Origin: Sphingomonadaceae bacterium OTU29LAMAA1
Lineage (GTDB): Bacteria; Pseudomonadota; Alphaproteobacteria; Sphingomonadales; Sphingomonadaceae
DNA length: 64,000 bases
Direction: 5' to 3'
Assembly (NCBI GenBank): GCA_024072375.1
Contig: CP099617.1
Span: forward strand, 353,001 to 417,000
The notes beneath the pieces were generated by a model. That model had not been told where the DNA came from. It made no database searches and was given only the letters and a program-made list of their open reading frames with translations. The translations under genes and the position numbers were made by a program. Numbering within the stretch: the stretch's first letter is position 1; each line of letters opens with the position of its first letter. Shown here piece by piece: positions 8,735 to 18,159 of this stretch.

Positions 8735-9202
8735 CCTGAGTGGCCGGCAGATCGAGGAGAAGGTCACTTAGGAGCTGCTGCAGGTTCTGTGGACCTGACG
8801 ATTGCGGACCTCGCCAAATTCGCTGCCGCACTCGTCCGTCAAGACGGACTGAGCCGTGCCGCCTACAACGAATTGCTAGCGCCATCGCTTTACATCGCGA
8901 CAGCCCATCAATTTTCAAATTTTGGACCCAAGTTACCCGTTAATCAGCAGCACAGGGATCTGTACGCAGGACTCGGCGTCGTGACCTTCGCCGATCCACT
9001 GGGGGCAGGCTTCTCCAAGGGCGGCCATGACGGTCAGACCGCGAACACGCTCGTCTGCCTCAAGGGGACCAAGAACTGCGTGTTTCTCCTCTCCAACGGC
9101 CTTCGCGCCGGAGTCAGCTTTCCGGAACTGGTCAGGACCGTACTGGGCGACACTGGAGTGCCGTACCACTGGGAATACGGGGATCATGCAGGTAGATCAT
9201 GA
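8735..9202 (+). pseudogene. Beta-lactamase-fold serine hydrolase, C-terminal remnant
   Basis: The reading frame opens after a stop at 8732 and encodes about 155 residues resembling the C-terminal third of class C beta-lactamase-like hydrolases. It has an AAGS block followed by TIADLAKFAAAL, then a GLGVV strand and FSKGGHDGQTAN, which corresponds to the third active-site motif (HxG or KTG type). The catalytic Ser-x-x-Lys and Tyr-x-Asn regions are missing and no start codon with a ribosome site precedes it. It is probably a truncated, inactive copy left by rearrangement. Confidence 0.55.
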
Positions 9203-9277
9203 TCAGCTGACGGACGTTATCGAAGCGACCACCTGTAGACATGTGCCGCCCGTTCCCGTCTCCAATTCGGCCTTCGC

Positions 9278-10441
9278 TCAGAATGCAGCTTCATAGATCA
9301 CGCGTATGTCGGCCTCGGTTAAGGCGCGGGGATTGCGTTCAAGTAGACGTGTGACCGTCATCGCGGCGGCAGCCATCCGAGGGATTGCTTCACGTTCAAT
9401 ACCGAACTCGGACAGGCGACGCCTTATGCCGCATGCATCCGCGAGGGCCACTACGCGCTCCACGCCTGCCAGCGCATCCGCGGCAGGTTGCCCGGTGTTT
9501 GTTGCCCCTAGCGCGTGGGCGACTTCAGCGTATCGTTCCGGGGACGTCTCGATGTTGAACCGTAGCACGTGCGGCAGCAGGAGAGCGTTGGCAACGCCAT
9601 GCGCAATGTGAAACTCGCCGCCAAGAGGATAGGCGAGCGCATGTACTGCCGCGGTATTGACCGGTCCCAGGCAAAGACCGCCATACAAACTGGCTCGCAT
9701 CATCGCGGACCGTGCCTCGAGATCGCTTCCGTCCGCGCAGGCACGCTCGATGAACCGGGAAATCAATGTGATCCCCGCAAGAGCATACGTATCGACGAGT
9801 GGGTGCGCGAACCGGTTTGCATAGGCTTCGATGCAGTGCGTAAGCGCGTCGAGACCGGTTGCGGCGGTTACCGCTGATGGCATCGACACGGTCAAGGCGG
9901 GATCGAGGTAGGCGGCGTCTGGAACAAGATGTGGACTGACGATGCCCTTCTTCAGATCCTCCTCCTCGTCAGCAAGGATCGCGATTGGCGTTACTTCGCT
10001 GCCGGTGCCCGCGGTAGTCGGTACGCACGCCAGCCACAGGGCACGGCCGAGAACGAGATCCGTCCCAAAGACGTCTTCGATGTTCTGCCGCCGGTCGGCG
10101 AGTGCCGCCACCAGCTTGGCGACGTCCATTGCGCTGCCGCCGCCGAGGCCTACCACGGCATCCGCGCCGCAGTCGTTGGCCGCCTGCAACGCCAGTCCGA
10201 ATTCCGCAATGGTCGGTTCGCCGACCATATCGTGCCAAAGCGTTGCAGCTACTCCTGCAGCCTCAAGCGCGTCGACGAGAGGCGTGCAGAGGAATAGCGT
10301 CGGCTTGGTGGTGATGATCATCACCGATCGCGCCTTCCTCGCGACAAGATCGGCGGCGCATCGCTGCAGCGCACCGGGACCGAACGTGAGCGCTCCCACA
10401 TTGGTGATCGTCACCAGCCGCCGTTCCCCCAGATCCATCAC
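9278..10441 (-). CDS. Iron-dependent alcohol dehydrogenase
   Basis: This is a group III (Fe-type) NAD(P)-dependent alcohol dehydrogenase of 387 residues. GLGGGSAMD (98-106) is the nucleotide loop. The metal ligands are D198, H202, H267 and H281, with the spacing of E. coli FucO. It is transcribed away from the GntR and AraC regulators and stands at the edge of a catabolic cluster that includes a succinate-semialdehyde-type dehydrogenase. A role as 4-hydroxybutyrate-type or related hydroxy-acid dehydrogenase is therefore plausible, but the substrate cannot be read from sequence. Confidence 0.88.
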   Translation of the reverse strand: MMDLGERRLVTITNVGALTFGPGALQRCAADLVARKARSVMIITTKPTLFLCTPLVDALEAAGVAATLWHDMVGEPTIAEFGLALQAANDCGADAVVGLGGGSAMDVAKLVAALADRRQNIEDVFGTDLVLGRALWLACVPTTAGTGSEVTPIAILADEEEDLKKGIVSPHLVPDAAYLDPALTVSMPSAVTAATGLDALTHCIEAYANRFAHPLVDTYALAGITLISRFIERACADGSDLEARSAMMRASLYGGLCLGPVNTAAVHALAYPLGGEFHIAHGVANALLLPHVLRFNIETSPERYAEVAHALGATNTGQPAADALAGVERVVALADACGIRRRLSEFGIEREAIPRMAAAAMTVTRLLERNPRALTEADIRVIYEAAF

Positions 10442-10699
10442 GCGTTTCCCCTCTCGCAGGACGGCACTAATGCCGGATTTCCGCCGAGACTTGACCGGAG
10501 GGGCAGTGCAAGTTGCGCCGCACCATCAGACTTCACCTGATCCGTGCCGCAATAGGCAACATTCTGTGCCGCTACGAAGAGCATGGGCTCCGGCTCCTCT
10601 CGCGAGTGGCGGTCAGGCGTGGTATTGCACCCTGCGGTCCATCGAGGCCGGTCACGATGGCGCGACCGTTCCCCGTTCCTCAGCCGCAGGAGTAGTCAC

Positions 10700-11428
10700 G
10701 TGGTGCGTCGTTCGTCTGTCGTGGAAGATTCCACCGCCCCGTCCAAGGTTGGCGTTTTGCCGGCGGCGGCCACCGATTCCCGCCGCGTGAAACGCTCGCA
10801 AGGGTTCGTAGAGGAAGTGTTCGAGATCATTCGGGCAGACATCATGTCCCTTGCGATCCCGCCCGATGCCAGGATCTCCATCGACAGCCTGGCACGGCGT
10901 CTCGACGTCTCGCAGACTCCGATCCGCGAGGCGCTCAGCATGCTCGAAGCGATCGGACTAGTCACCAAGCGCCATTTCGTCGGATATTGCAGCGCGCCGC
11001 AGCTCAATCGACTGCAATTGGACCAGCTCTACGAAGTCCGTTTGCTGCTTGAGCCTTCCGCCGCGCGACTCGCAGCGGAGCGCATGGACGATGCCACGCT
11101 TGCCGACATCGTCGCGCTCGCCAAATCCATGACACCGGGAGAGTCGCGGGTTTCCTATCACAACTTCGCGGATCAGGACTCCGAGTTCCATGATCGGATC
11201 GCCGGCGGCAGTGGCAATCCCATCATTCGTGATTCGCTCGCCCGCCTCCATTCGCACCTCCACATCTTCCGTCTGCGGTTCCACAGCGAAGTGACTACGG
11301 AGGCCGTGAACGAGCATGCGGCGTTGATCGACGCTTTGATCCTGCGCAACCCGGCCGCGGCAGAGGCAGCGATGCGCGAGCACATCACTCGGTCGTATGC
11401 ACGACTAGTGCCTGCTGCACGGGACTAA
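10700..11428 (+). CDS. GntR-family regulator, FadR/FCD subgroup
   Basis: The 242-residue protein has an N-terminal winged helix (about 35-100) with the GntR core SQTPIREALSMLEAIGLV, then an all-helical FCD ligand domain (about 105-235). That domain carries the conserved acidic and His positions (YEVRLLLEP, EFHDRIA, EHAALIDAL, REHI). Such regulators usually repress catabolic operons and release DNA on binding an organic acid, often with a metal. GTG at 10700 is chosen because GCAGGAG lies seven bases upstream. It diverges from the Fe-alcohol dehydrogenase, and the 258-base gap between them is the likely control region. Confidence 0.88.
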   Translation: MVRRSSVVEDSTAPSKVGVLPAAATDSRRVKRSQGFVEEVFEIIRADIMSLAIPPDARISIDSLARRLDVSQTPIREALSMLEAIGLVTKRHFVGYCSAPQLNRLQLDQLYEVRLLLEPSAARLAAERMDDATLADIVALAKSMTPGESRVSYHNFADQDSEFHDRIAGGSGNPIIRDSLARLHSHLHIFRLRFHSEVTTEAVNEHAALIDALILRNPAAAEAAMREHITRSYARLVPAARD

Positions 11429-11493
11429 ATTGCGCATCAGTGACGCTGAGAAGCTGCTCCAGCTGTCTTAAAACTTTTCGCTTTTCCTATATC

Positions 11494-11508
11494 CTATATG
11501 ATCTATAG
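11494..11508. promoter_or_regulatory. Imperfect palindrome upstream of the AraC gene
   Basis: CTATATGATCTATAG has five-base inverted arms around TGATC and sits in an AT-rich patch about 50 bases before the AraC start. It could be a promoter element or the operator of the adjacent GntR regulator. The evidence is only symmetry and position. Confidence 0.35.
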
Positions 11509-11554
11509 TGGGCGGCACGGGAGGGAGAACACCCCCGGCCATAGGAGGCGTGTC

Positions 11555-12571
11555 GTGAACGAATTGCACTCGGAAGAGCTGACAGGGCAGTCGCGCACGG
11601 CTGCGTGGAACATCGCCTTCGCTGCACGCATGGACTGCTTGACCTTCGCTTGCTCACGAACCGAGCCGTTCGTCGGATCGCTCTGCGACAGCGACCTCGG
11701 CCCGCTACGGATCGGCCGGCTGCGCGTGACCAGTACGGCGGCCGAACGCCAGCCGCCATCTCCTGCACTGCGCAGCGCCCCCGCCTTTCTCATCCTGATC
11801 CAATTGTCCGGGGCGAGCGAGATCGGCCATCACGGTCACAGCGAGACTTTGAGGGAAGGGGACATGATCCTGTGCGACGCATCCTCCCCTCTCAGGCTGG
11901 CGGTCGATGCCGCCGCCGAGATGCTGCTGCTGCGCATCCCCGCCGCGACGCTGAAGACGCATCTGCCATCGCCTGAATGCTTCTGCGGACGGGCGTTGCG
12001 GAGCACCGAAGGCGTCACCTCGACAGCGACAAAGATGGCGGTCAGCCTGTTCGAACATCTCGAGGCAGGGTTGTCGTTGCACTATCGTGAGCGCGTAGCG
12101 CAGCACCTGCTCGACGTCATCGCGACGGCTTACGCGCTGGCCTTTCATACGCCCGAGTCGCAATCCTCGATCGTCAGCGGGCGGTGTGCGCTGGTGAAGC
12201 TGTTCATCGAGCAGCATCTGCGCGATCCTGATTTGACGGCCTGCATGATCGCTTCGCGGCTGAAGCTGTCGCCACGTTATCTGCGGATGATCTTCGCCGG
12301 CGAAGGCGAGACGGTGTCAGGCTACATTCTGCGACGAAGGCTCGAACAATGCGCACGGCAGATCGGAGATCCGGCCTGGCGAGGACATTCGATGACCGAA
12401 ATCGCTTTCGGCTGGGGCTTCAACAGCGCCCCGCATTTCACGCGGACGTTCCGCGATCGCTTCGACATGCCGCCGCGAGATTATCGACGGCTGAAGCTCG
12501 AGGACGCATCGCAGTTCCGGCGCCCTGTAATAGTTGGTCGCGACACTCGGCTCGACGCGCAGGCAGCCTGA
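11555..12571 (+). CDS. AraC-family transcriptional regulator
   Basis: The 338-residue protein joins an N-terminal cupin-like sensing domain (about 30-200) to a C-terminal pair of helix-turn-helix motifs (about 230-325). The second HTH contains MTEIAFGWGFNSAPHFTRTFRDRF and ends PPRDYRR, the classic AraC signature. GTG at 11555 follows AGGAGG by six bases. It probably activates the downstream catabolic genes (12613 onward) in response to the substrate or an intermediate. The N-terminal half resembles the FeaR-like AraC-binding domain. Confidence 0.9.
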   Translation: MNELHSEELTGQSRTAAWNIAFAARMDCLTFACSRTEPFVGSLCDSDLGPLRIGRLRVTSTAAERQPPSPALRSAPAFLILIQLSGASEIGHHGHSETLREGDMILCDASSPLRLAVDAAAEMLLLRIPAATLKTHLPSPECFCGRALRSTEGVTSTATKMAVSLFEHLEAGLSLHYRERVAQHLLDVIATAYALAFHTPESQSSIVSGRCALVKLFIEQHLRDPDLTACMIASRLKLSPRYLRMIFAGEGETVSGYILRRRLEQCARQIGDPAWRGHSMTEIAFGWGFNSAPHFTRTFRDRFDMPPRDYRRLKLEDASQFRRPVIVGRDTRLDAQAA

Positions 12572-12612
12572 CCGATCCGGCGTTTCCTATCCGCGTCACG
12601 AAGGGACGAGTT

Positions 12613-14082
12613 TTGACAAGTACCAGCATTCAACGAGCGGCCCTGTCGCGCCCGAATCTGTTGCGCACGCAAGCCTATCATGGAGGACGCTGGCAGTCCG
12701 CCACTTCCGGTGAAACGATCAAGGTGACCGATCCTTACACGGGGACGACGATCGCCGAGGTGCCGTCGCTGGGCGAGGCCGACATTCGCGACGCCATCGG
12801 AGCCGCCGAACGCGCCTTTTTCGGTTGGTCGCGGGTGCCACACCGCGAACGCGGCGCCTTGCTGCGGCGCTGGTTCTCCCTGATCGATGACCATAAGGAG
12901 GATCTTGCCCGGTTGATCACGCTGGAAAACGGCAAGGCGCTGAAGGAAGCACGTGGAGAGGTCGCCTATGCGTCTGGCTTCGTCGAACTCTACGCCGAGG
13001 AGGCAGGCCGGATCCTAGGGGAGATCATACCGCCCAACATGCCGGGGCGGCGTCTGGCCGCCGAGCGCGAACCGATCGGCGTCTGCGCGGCGATCACGCC
13101 TTGGAATTTTCCGATGGCGATGCTGACACGCAAGATGGCACCCGCGCTGGCAGCGGGCTGCACGATCGTATGCCGGCCTGCGAGTGAGACACCGCTTACG
13201 GCACTTGCACTGGCGGTACTTGCCGAGGAGGCGGGCATTCCCGCCGGCGTCCTGAACGTCGTGACGAGCGAGCCGGCGCTGTTCGGCGACATCGTCACGG
13301 GCTCGTCCGTCGTTCGGAAGATCACCTTCACCGGTTCCACGCCGATCGGCGCGCGGCTGATGGCGCAATCCGCCCCCACCATCAAACGCCTCTCGCTCGA
13401 GCTTGGGGGCAACGCGCCGCTGCTGATCTTCGACGACGCGGATCTGGAGGTGGCCGTCGAAACCGCGATGGTCGCGAAGTTCCGGAACGGCGGGCAGAGC
13501 TGCATCGCCGCCAACCGCCTCTATGTCCAGCACGGCATCCACGATGCCTTCGTCGCGGCGTTCGCGGCCCGCGTGTCGACGCTGAAGGTTGGCGACGGGT
13601 TCGACCCCGCCACGGACATCGGCCCGCTGATCAACCGACATGCGGTCGACAAGGTGGAGCGGCATCTGGACGATGCGATCGCGGGAGGCGCGCACATGGC
13701 GTGCGGCGGCAAGGCAGAGGACTCGCTGTTGTCACCGCCGACGCTGCTGCACGGCGTCGCTGCCGATGCGCTCCTGACCCGCGAGGAGACGTTCGGACCG
13801 CTGGCGGGCATCGTACGCTTCGATACGTACGATCAGGGTCTAGCGATGGCGAACGACACCCCGTTCGGTCTTGCCGCCTATCTGTGTTCGACCAGTGAGC
13901 GCACGATCGCACGCGCCGGCCGTGACCTGGAAACCGGCATGGTCGGCATCAACACCGGCCTGATCTCGACTGCCGTCGCACCGTTCGGCGGCGTCAAGCT
14001 GTCGGGACTTGGGCGCGAGGGTTCGCACCACGGGCTCGCCGAATATCTGAACTTCAAATATCTCTGTCACGCCGGCCTCTAG
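12613..14082 (+). CDS. Succinate-semialdehyde-type aldehyde dehydrogenase
   Basis: This is a 489-residue aldehyde dehydrogenase of the GabD/SSADH group. It shows TPWNFP (162-167), Glu263 in LELGGNAP, and the nucleophile Cys297 in GGQSCIAANR. The conserved coenzyme-binding Lys of the KPA block is Arg here (CRPASETP, about residue 188). TTG at 12613 has AAGGGA six bases upstream and gives the normal family length. An SSADH role would suit the HpcH/HpaI aldolase in the same cluster, because related aldolases release succinate semialdehyde. Confidence 0.88.
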   Translation: MTSTSIQRAALSRPNLLRTQAYHGGRWQSATSGETIKVTDPYTGTTIAEVPSLGEADIRDAIGAAERAFFGWSRVPHRERGALLRRWFSLIDDHKEDLARLITLENGKALKEARGEVAYASGFVELYAEEAGRILGEIIPPNMPGRRLAAEREPIGVCAAITPWNFPMAMLTRKMAPALAAGCTIVCRPASETPLTALALAVLAEEAGIPAGVLNVVTSEPALFGDIVTGSSVVRKITFTGSTPIGARLMAQSAPTIKRLSLELGGNAPLLIFDDADLEVAVETAMVAKFRNGGQSCIAANRLYVQHGIHDAFVAAFAARVSTLKVGDGFDPATDIGPLINRHAVDKVERHLDDAIAGGAHMACGGKAEDSLLSPPTLLHGVAADALLTREETFGPLAGIVRFDTYDQGLAMANDTPFGLAAYLCSTSERTIARAGRDLETGMVGINTGLISTAVAPFGGVKLSGLGREGSHHGLAEYLNFKYLCHAGL

Positions 14083-14092
14083 GATCATCGAC

Positions 14093-15028
14093 ATGCGCCC
14101 TGCCAAGAAGGTCATCATCACGTGCGCGCCGACCGGCTCGATCCACACGCCATCGATGTCGCCGCACCTCCCAGTCACGCCCGACCAGATCGCGCAGGCA
14201 GCGATCGAGGCAGCCGAAGCCGGCGCAGCAATACTCCATCTGCATGCACGCGATCCCGCCGATGGCCGGCCGAGCCCGTCCGCCGAGCATTTCGGGGCGT
14301 TCCTGCCCCGCATCAAGCAGGCGACCGATGCCGTGATCAACATCTCGACTGGCGGCAGCTCGACGATGTCGCTCGACGCCCGATTGGAAGCGGCGACCAC
14401 CTTCAAGCCTGAGCTCTGCTCGCTCAACATGGGGCCGCTCATATTCGACTTCAGCGGAGCCGGCGCGCGCGTCGAACGCTGGCAGCACGATTGGGAGCGC
14501 GAGTATGTCGAGGGTGCCCGCGGACGCATCATGTACAACGACAACGCCTACATCGAGCGCATCATGCGCGAGGTCGGGCAGGAATTCGGCACACGTTTCG
14601 AATTCGAATGCTACGATATCGGTCACCTATACACCCTCGCGCACTTTGCGGAAGCGAAGCTCATCGAGCCGCCGTTCCTGATCCAGGGTGTGTTCGGCAT
14701 CCTCGGTGGCATCGGGCCCGATCCGCGCAACGTGGCGCACATGGTGACGATCGCCGACAGCCTGTTCGGAAACGACTACGTCTTCTCCGCCTTCGCCGCC
14801 GGTCGTCACCAGTTGCCATTCTGTACGCAGAGTGCCCTGCTGGGTGGGAACGTCCGCGTCGGGTTGGAGGATAGCTTGTTCATTGGTCGCGGCGAGCTCG
14901 CACGCTCCAACGCGGATCAGGTAAAGAAGATACGTGGCATCCTGGAGGCGTTGGGTCACGATATCGCGACGCCGGCGGAAGCGCGGGAACTGTTGCAGCT
15001 CAAGGGCGGCGATGCCGTCGCGTTCTGA
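14093..15028 (+). CDS. Beta-keto acid cleavage enzyme (BKACE, DUF849)
   Basis: BKACE enzymes are zinc-dependent and cleave a beta-keto acid with acetyl-CoA to give acetoacetate and a new CoA ester. The 311-residue product has the zinc pair His49 and His51 in HLHARDP, and GLEDS with Glu260, the likely third ligand. Strand motifs such as NISTGG and the GG-rich loop near 205 fit the family TIM barrel. It starts eleven bases after the aldehyde dehydrogenase. The substrate chain cannot be assigned from sequence. Confidence 0.88.
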   Translation: MRPAKKVIITCAPTGSIHTPSMSPHLPVTPDQIAQAAIEAAEAGAAILHLHARDPADGRPSPSAEHFGAFLPRIKQATDAVINISTGGSSTMSLDARLEAATTFKPELCSLNMGPLIFDFSGAGARVERWQHDWEREYVEGARGRIMYNDNAYIERIMREVGQEFGTRFEFECYDIGHLYTLAHFAEAKLIEPPFLIQGVFGILGGIGPDPRNVAHMVTIADSLFGNDYVFSAFAAGRHQLPFCTQSALLGGNVRVGLEDSLFIGRGELARSNADQVKKIRGILEALGHDIATPAEARELLQLKGGDAVAF

Positions 15029-15043
15029 CCAGAGGATCAATCT

Positions 15044-15787
15044 ATGAACGAGACCGACAAGGGCGTCTTCCTGGTCACCGGCGGTAGCCGCGGCATCGGC
15101 GCAGCCATCGCCCACGCTGCCGGCGCGGCGGGCTATAGCGTATTGCTCAGCTATGCCGGGCGCGCCGATGCCGCAGATACCGTCGTCGCCGCGATCCGCG
15201 CGTCGGGCGGACGGGCGGATGCGATCCAGGCCGACACCGGCATTCCTAGCGATATCGCCCGGCTGTTCGCGACGGCGGACGCGCATGGGACGCTGACCGC
15301 GTTCGTCTACAACGGCGGCATCACAGGTGGCACCGGCGTGCTCGCCGACCAGTCGGATGAGACACTCGCGCAGGTGATCGGCGTTAACCTCACGGGTGCG
15401 CTGATCGCATGCCGCGAGGCGGTCAGGCGGATGTCGACACGACTGGGCGGGCAGGGCGGTTCGATCGTCCTGCTCTCTTCGCGCGCCGCCGCGCTTGGCT
15501 CACCCGCGCAGCATCTGTGGTACGCCGCATCCAAAGGAGGGATCGACAGCCTCAACATCGGTCTGTCGAAGGAGGTCGCTGCCGAGGGCATACGCGTGAA
15601 CTGCGTTTCGCCTGGCCCGATCGACACTGAGATTCACGCCGCCGGTCGTCTCGATCAGATCCGCGACTCCTTGCCGATGCGGCGGGAGGGTACACCTAAG
15701 GAGGTGGCGGACACTGTGATGTTCCTGGTGTCGGACGCCGCATCCTATGTCGCCGGCGCCAACATCGATGTCGCAGGCGCGCGATGA
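15044..15787 (+). CDS. Short-chain dehydrogenase/reductase
   Basis: This is a classical SDR of 247 residues with the Rossmann motif TGGSRGIG near the N-terminus, a catalytic Ser in the LLSSRAAA strand, and YAASKGG supplying Tyr and Lys. The usual NAG motif reads NGG. It probably oxidises or reduces a hydroxy or keto group of a cluster intermediate. Its stop overlaps the next start in ATGA, so the two are translationally coupled. Confidence 0.88.
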   Translation: MNETDKGVFLVTGGSRGIGAAIAHAAGAAGYSVLLSYAGRADAADTVVAAIRASGGRADAIQADTGIPSDIARLFATADAHGTLTAFVYNGGITGGTGVLADQSDETLAQVIGVNLTGALIACREAVRRMSTRLGGQGGSIVLLSSRAAALGSPAQHLWYAASKGGIDSLNIGLSKEVAAEGIRVNCVSPGPIDTEIHAAGRLDQIRDSLPMRREGTPKEVADTVMFLVSDAASYVAGANIDVAGAR

Positions 15788-16632
15788 CCGAAGCGTATGC
15801 CGTCGACGCGCCCATCGTCGATTGCCATGCGCATGTCTTCACGCGTGACCTGCCGCTTCAAGCGGACGCATGGACGGCACCGGATTACGACTACACGCCC
15901 CATGATTACCTGTCGGCCCTTGACGCGAGCGGCGTTCACTTCGGCGTGCTGTCGGGATTGAGCATCACCGGCTTCTACAACGACTACACCATCGCAGCGG
16001 CGCGCCACAGCCGACGGTTGCGGGCGACCGCCATCGTCGCGCCCGATACGGATCCCTATACGCTGCAGCAGATGAGCGACGATGGCGTCGTCGGCATTCG
16101 CTTCCAGCTTGTCCGGCGCGCCGAACTCCCCGACTTCGCCGATGCCGCTCATCGCGTGTTGTTGCGGCGCGTGCGCGATCTCGGTTGGCATGTCCATGTC
16201 GCGATCGAGGGAGAACGGCTGCCGCCGGTGCTTGCGGCCCTCGAGGCTTCGGGCGTGCGGATCGTGCTCGACCATTTTGCGCATCCCGAGCCGGGTGCCG
16301 GCGTCCGCTGCACAGGCTTCCGCGCCGCGATCGACGCCGTCCAGCGGGGCCGCACTTGGATCAAGCTGTCGGCTGGCTTTCGGCTAGCGGGTCCTGAATC
16401 ATGGCGCGAGCCGGACATGGGGGCCAGCAAGACGATCGCCGCTGCTGCTGCGGCGGATCTGTTGGCGTACGCCGGTACCGAGCGGCTGCTGTGGGGTAGC
16501 GACGCGCCGTTCGTCGGTTATGAAGGCCGCATGACCTATGACCGAGCGCTGGCGCTGCTGCGGGAATGGGCGCCGGATCCAGCGACGCGTCGTGCGCTCT
16601 CCGACACTGCCCTGCGCTTCTACTTCGCGTGA
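15784..16632 (+). CDS. Amidohydrolase-2 family metal-dependent hydrolase
   Basis: The 282-residue TIM-barrel protein has the metal motif DCHAHVF (His-x-His), a mid-barrel His in VHVAIEGE, LDHFAHP and the C-terminal Asp in LLWGSDAPF. This is the pattern of lactone or pyrone hydrolases such as 2-pyrone-4,6-dicarboxylate hydrolase (LigI). In this cluster it may open a lactone or decarboxylate an acid. It is coupled to the SDR in front by a four-base overlap. Confidence 0.85.
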   Translation: MTEAYAVDAPIVDCHAHVFTRDLPLQADAWTAPDYDYTPHDYLSALDASGVHFGVLSGLSITGFYNDYTIAAARHSRRLRATAIVAPDTDPYTLQQMSDDGVVGIRFQLVRRAELPDFADAAHRVLLRRVRDLGWHVHVAIEGERLPPVLAALEASGVRIVLDHFAHPEPGAGVRCTGFRAAIDAVQRGRTWIKLSAGFRLAGPESWREPDMGASKTIAAAAAADLLAYAGTERLLWGSDAPFVGYEGRMTYDRALALLREWAPDPATRRALSDTALRFYFA

Positions 16633-16746
16633 GCGAACTAAAGGCAACAATTCGGGGCGGCATGGGCAAGCCCAGGCTTCTCCGGCCCGGCATTATCACG
16701 TGGCGCAACGACCACGGTACGACAGGAAGAGAAGGATGAACGGGCT

Positions 16747-18054
16747 ATGATGGCGTGGTATCGGGAGTCCGACGGCAAGACGCGGCGTGTGTTCTGGACC
16801 TGTGGTGCGGGCTGGGCAATGGACACCGCCGACGGGCTGGTATTCCAGTACCTGATCCCAGTCCTTATCGCTGCGTTCGGCATGACGCTCGCGGAGGCTG
16901 GCTACATCGCGAGCGCTAACTACGTCGCGGCTGCGATCGGCGGCTGGCTGGGAGGCTGGCTCAGCGACCGGTTCGGCCGGGCCCGCGTGCTGCAGCTCAC
17001 GATCCTGTGGTTCTCGGTATTCTCCTTCCTGTCGGGGTTTGCCAACACCTACGACCAGTTGCTCGTCGCCCGTGTGCTGCAGGGCATCGGTTTCGGCGCC
17101 GAATGGGCAGTCGGCGCGGTGTTGCTGGGCGAGATGATCGCGCCTCAGCACCGGGGCAAGGCGCTGGGTACGGTGCACAGTGGTGCGGCGATCGGCTCCG
17201 GCATCGCCGCGCTGCTCGCGGGCCCGTTCGCCGCCGCCTTCCCACCCGACATCGGCTGGCGTGCGGTGTTTTGGATCGGCCTGTTGCCGGCCGTGCTGAT
17301 CTTCTTCGTGCGACGTGGTTCAGACGATCCCGAGATCTATCGCGCCGCCATCCGGCATGCCGAACGAACCGGGCGGCGGACGACCATCGCCAGCATCTTC
17401 TCGCCGCGCATGATCCGGATCACTGCTCTTGCCTCGCTTCTGTCGTTGGGCACCCAAGGGGCGGCGTTCGGCATCAGCAACTACCTGACGTCCTTCCTCA
17501 GCCTCGAACGCGGTATGAGTCTGTCGATGGCGGGAGTTTGCGTACTGTTCAACAGCGTAGGCGGCTTCTTCGGCTTCCTCGTCAACGCGTACATTTCCGA
17601 CAATGTCGGACGTCGTGGTGCATTCCGGATCTTCGGGGCAGGTTTCATCCTGACGGCGGCGATCTACCTGTTCGCGCCGCTAGGCAATTCACCGGGCGTG
17701 CTCATCCCCTTCGGATTGATCTACGGCTTCTTCCAGTTCGGCATCTACGCCTCGTTCGGCCCCTACTTCACGGAACTGTTTCCGACCGAGATGCGGGCCA
17801 CTGGACAGGCCTTCGCCTACAACTTCGGTCGCGGGGGGGCTGCCGTGTTCATCCTCGGCATCGCGGCTTTGTCCAAGGCTCTGCCGCTCAGCGCATCGAT
17901 GGCGATCATCGCGATCTTCGGCATGGCATGCGCGATGCTGGCGACGTTGGCATTGCCGGAAACGGCTGGCCGCGCGCTGCACAGTCTCGCCGAAGAAGAC
18001 CTATCCGCTGGTGAAACGCTAGCTCCAGTACCTGCTTCGAGCGCCGGGGTTTGA
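16747..18054 (+). CDS. MFS transporter, organic-acid/aromatic-acid type
   Basis: The 435-residue inner-membrane protein has about 12 hydrophobic helices. Between helices 2 and 3 it has the MFS motif GGWLSDRFGRARV, and it continues with RVLQGIGFGAEWAVG, typical of sugar, metabolite and aromatic-acid proton symporters. It probably imports the cluster's substrate after passage through the TonB receptor. ATG codons at 16747 and 16750 are both usable. Confidence 0.88.
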   Translation: MMAWYRESDGKTRRVFWTCGAGWAMDTADGLVFQYLIPVLIAAFGMTLAEAGYIASANYVAAAIGGWLGGWLSDRFGRARVLQLTILWFSVFSFLSGFANTYDQLLVARVLQGIGFGAEWAVGAVLLGEMIAPQHRGKALGTVHSGAAIGSGIAALLAGPFAAAFPPDIGWRAVFWIGLLPAVLIFFVRRGSDDPEIYRAAIRHAERTGRRTTIASIFSPRMIRITALASLLSLGTQGAAFGISNYLTSFLSLERGMSLSMAGVCVLFNSVGGFFGFLVNAYISDNVGRRGAFRIFGAGFILTAAIYLFAPLGNSPGVLIPFGLIYGFFQFGIYASFGPYFTELFPTEMRATGQAFAYNFGRGGAAVFILGIAALSKALPLSASMAIIAIFGMACAMLATLALPETAGRALHSLAEEDLSAGETLAPVPASSAGV

Positions 18055-18159
18055 CCAACCGGCGCGGTGGCAATCATCCTTGCCCCTTCGATCAAGCTAC
18101 CTTCACCCTGCCTGCTAGGGTGCCGCCAACGTTTTCCAAACCATTCGAGGATTCACTTC

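Noticed and set aside
8411..8767. 118-codon minus-strand frame
   Set aside because: It has no ribosome site and no motif, and overlaps the hydrolase remnant. It is left as unassigned sequence.
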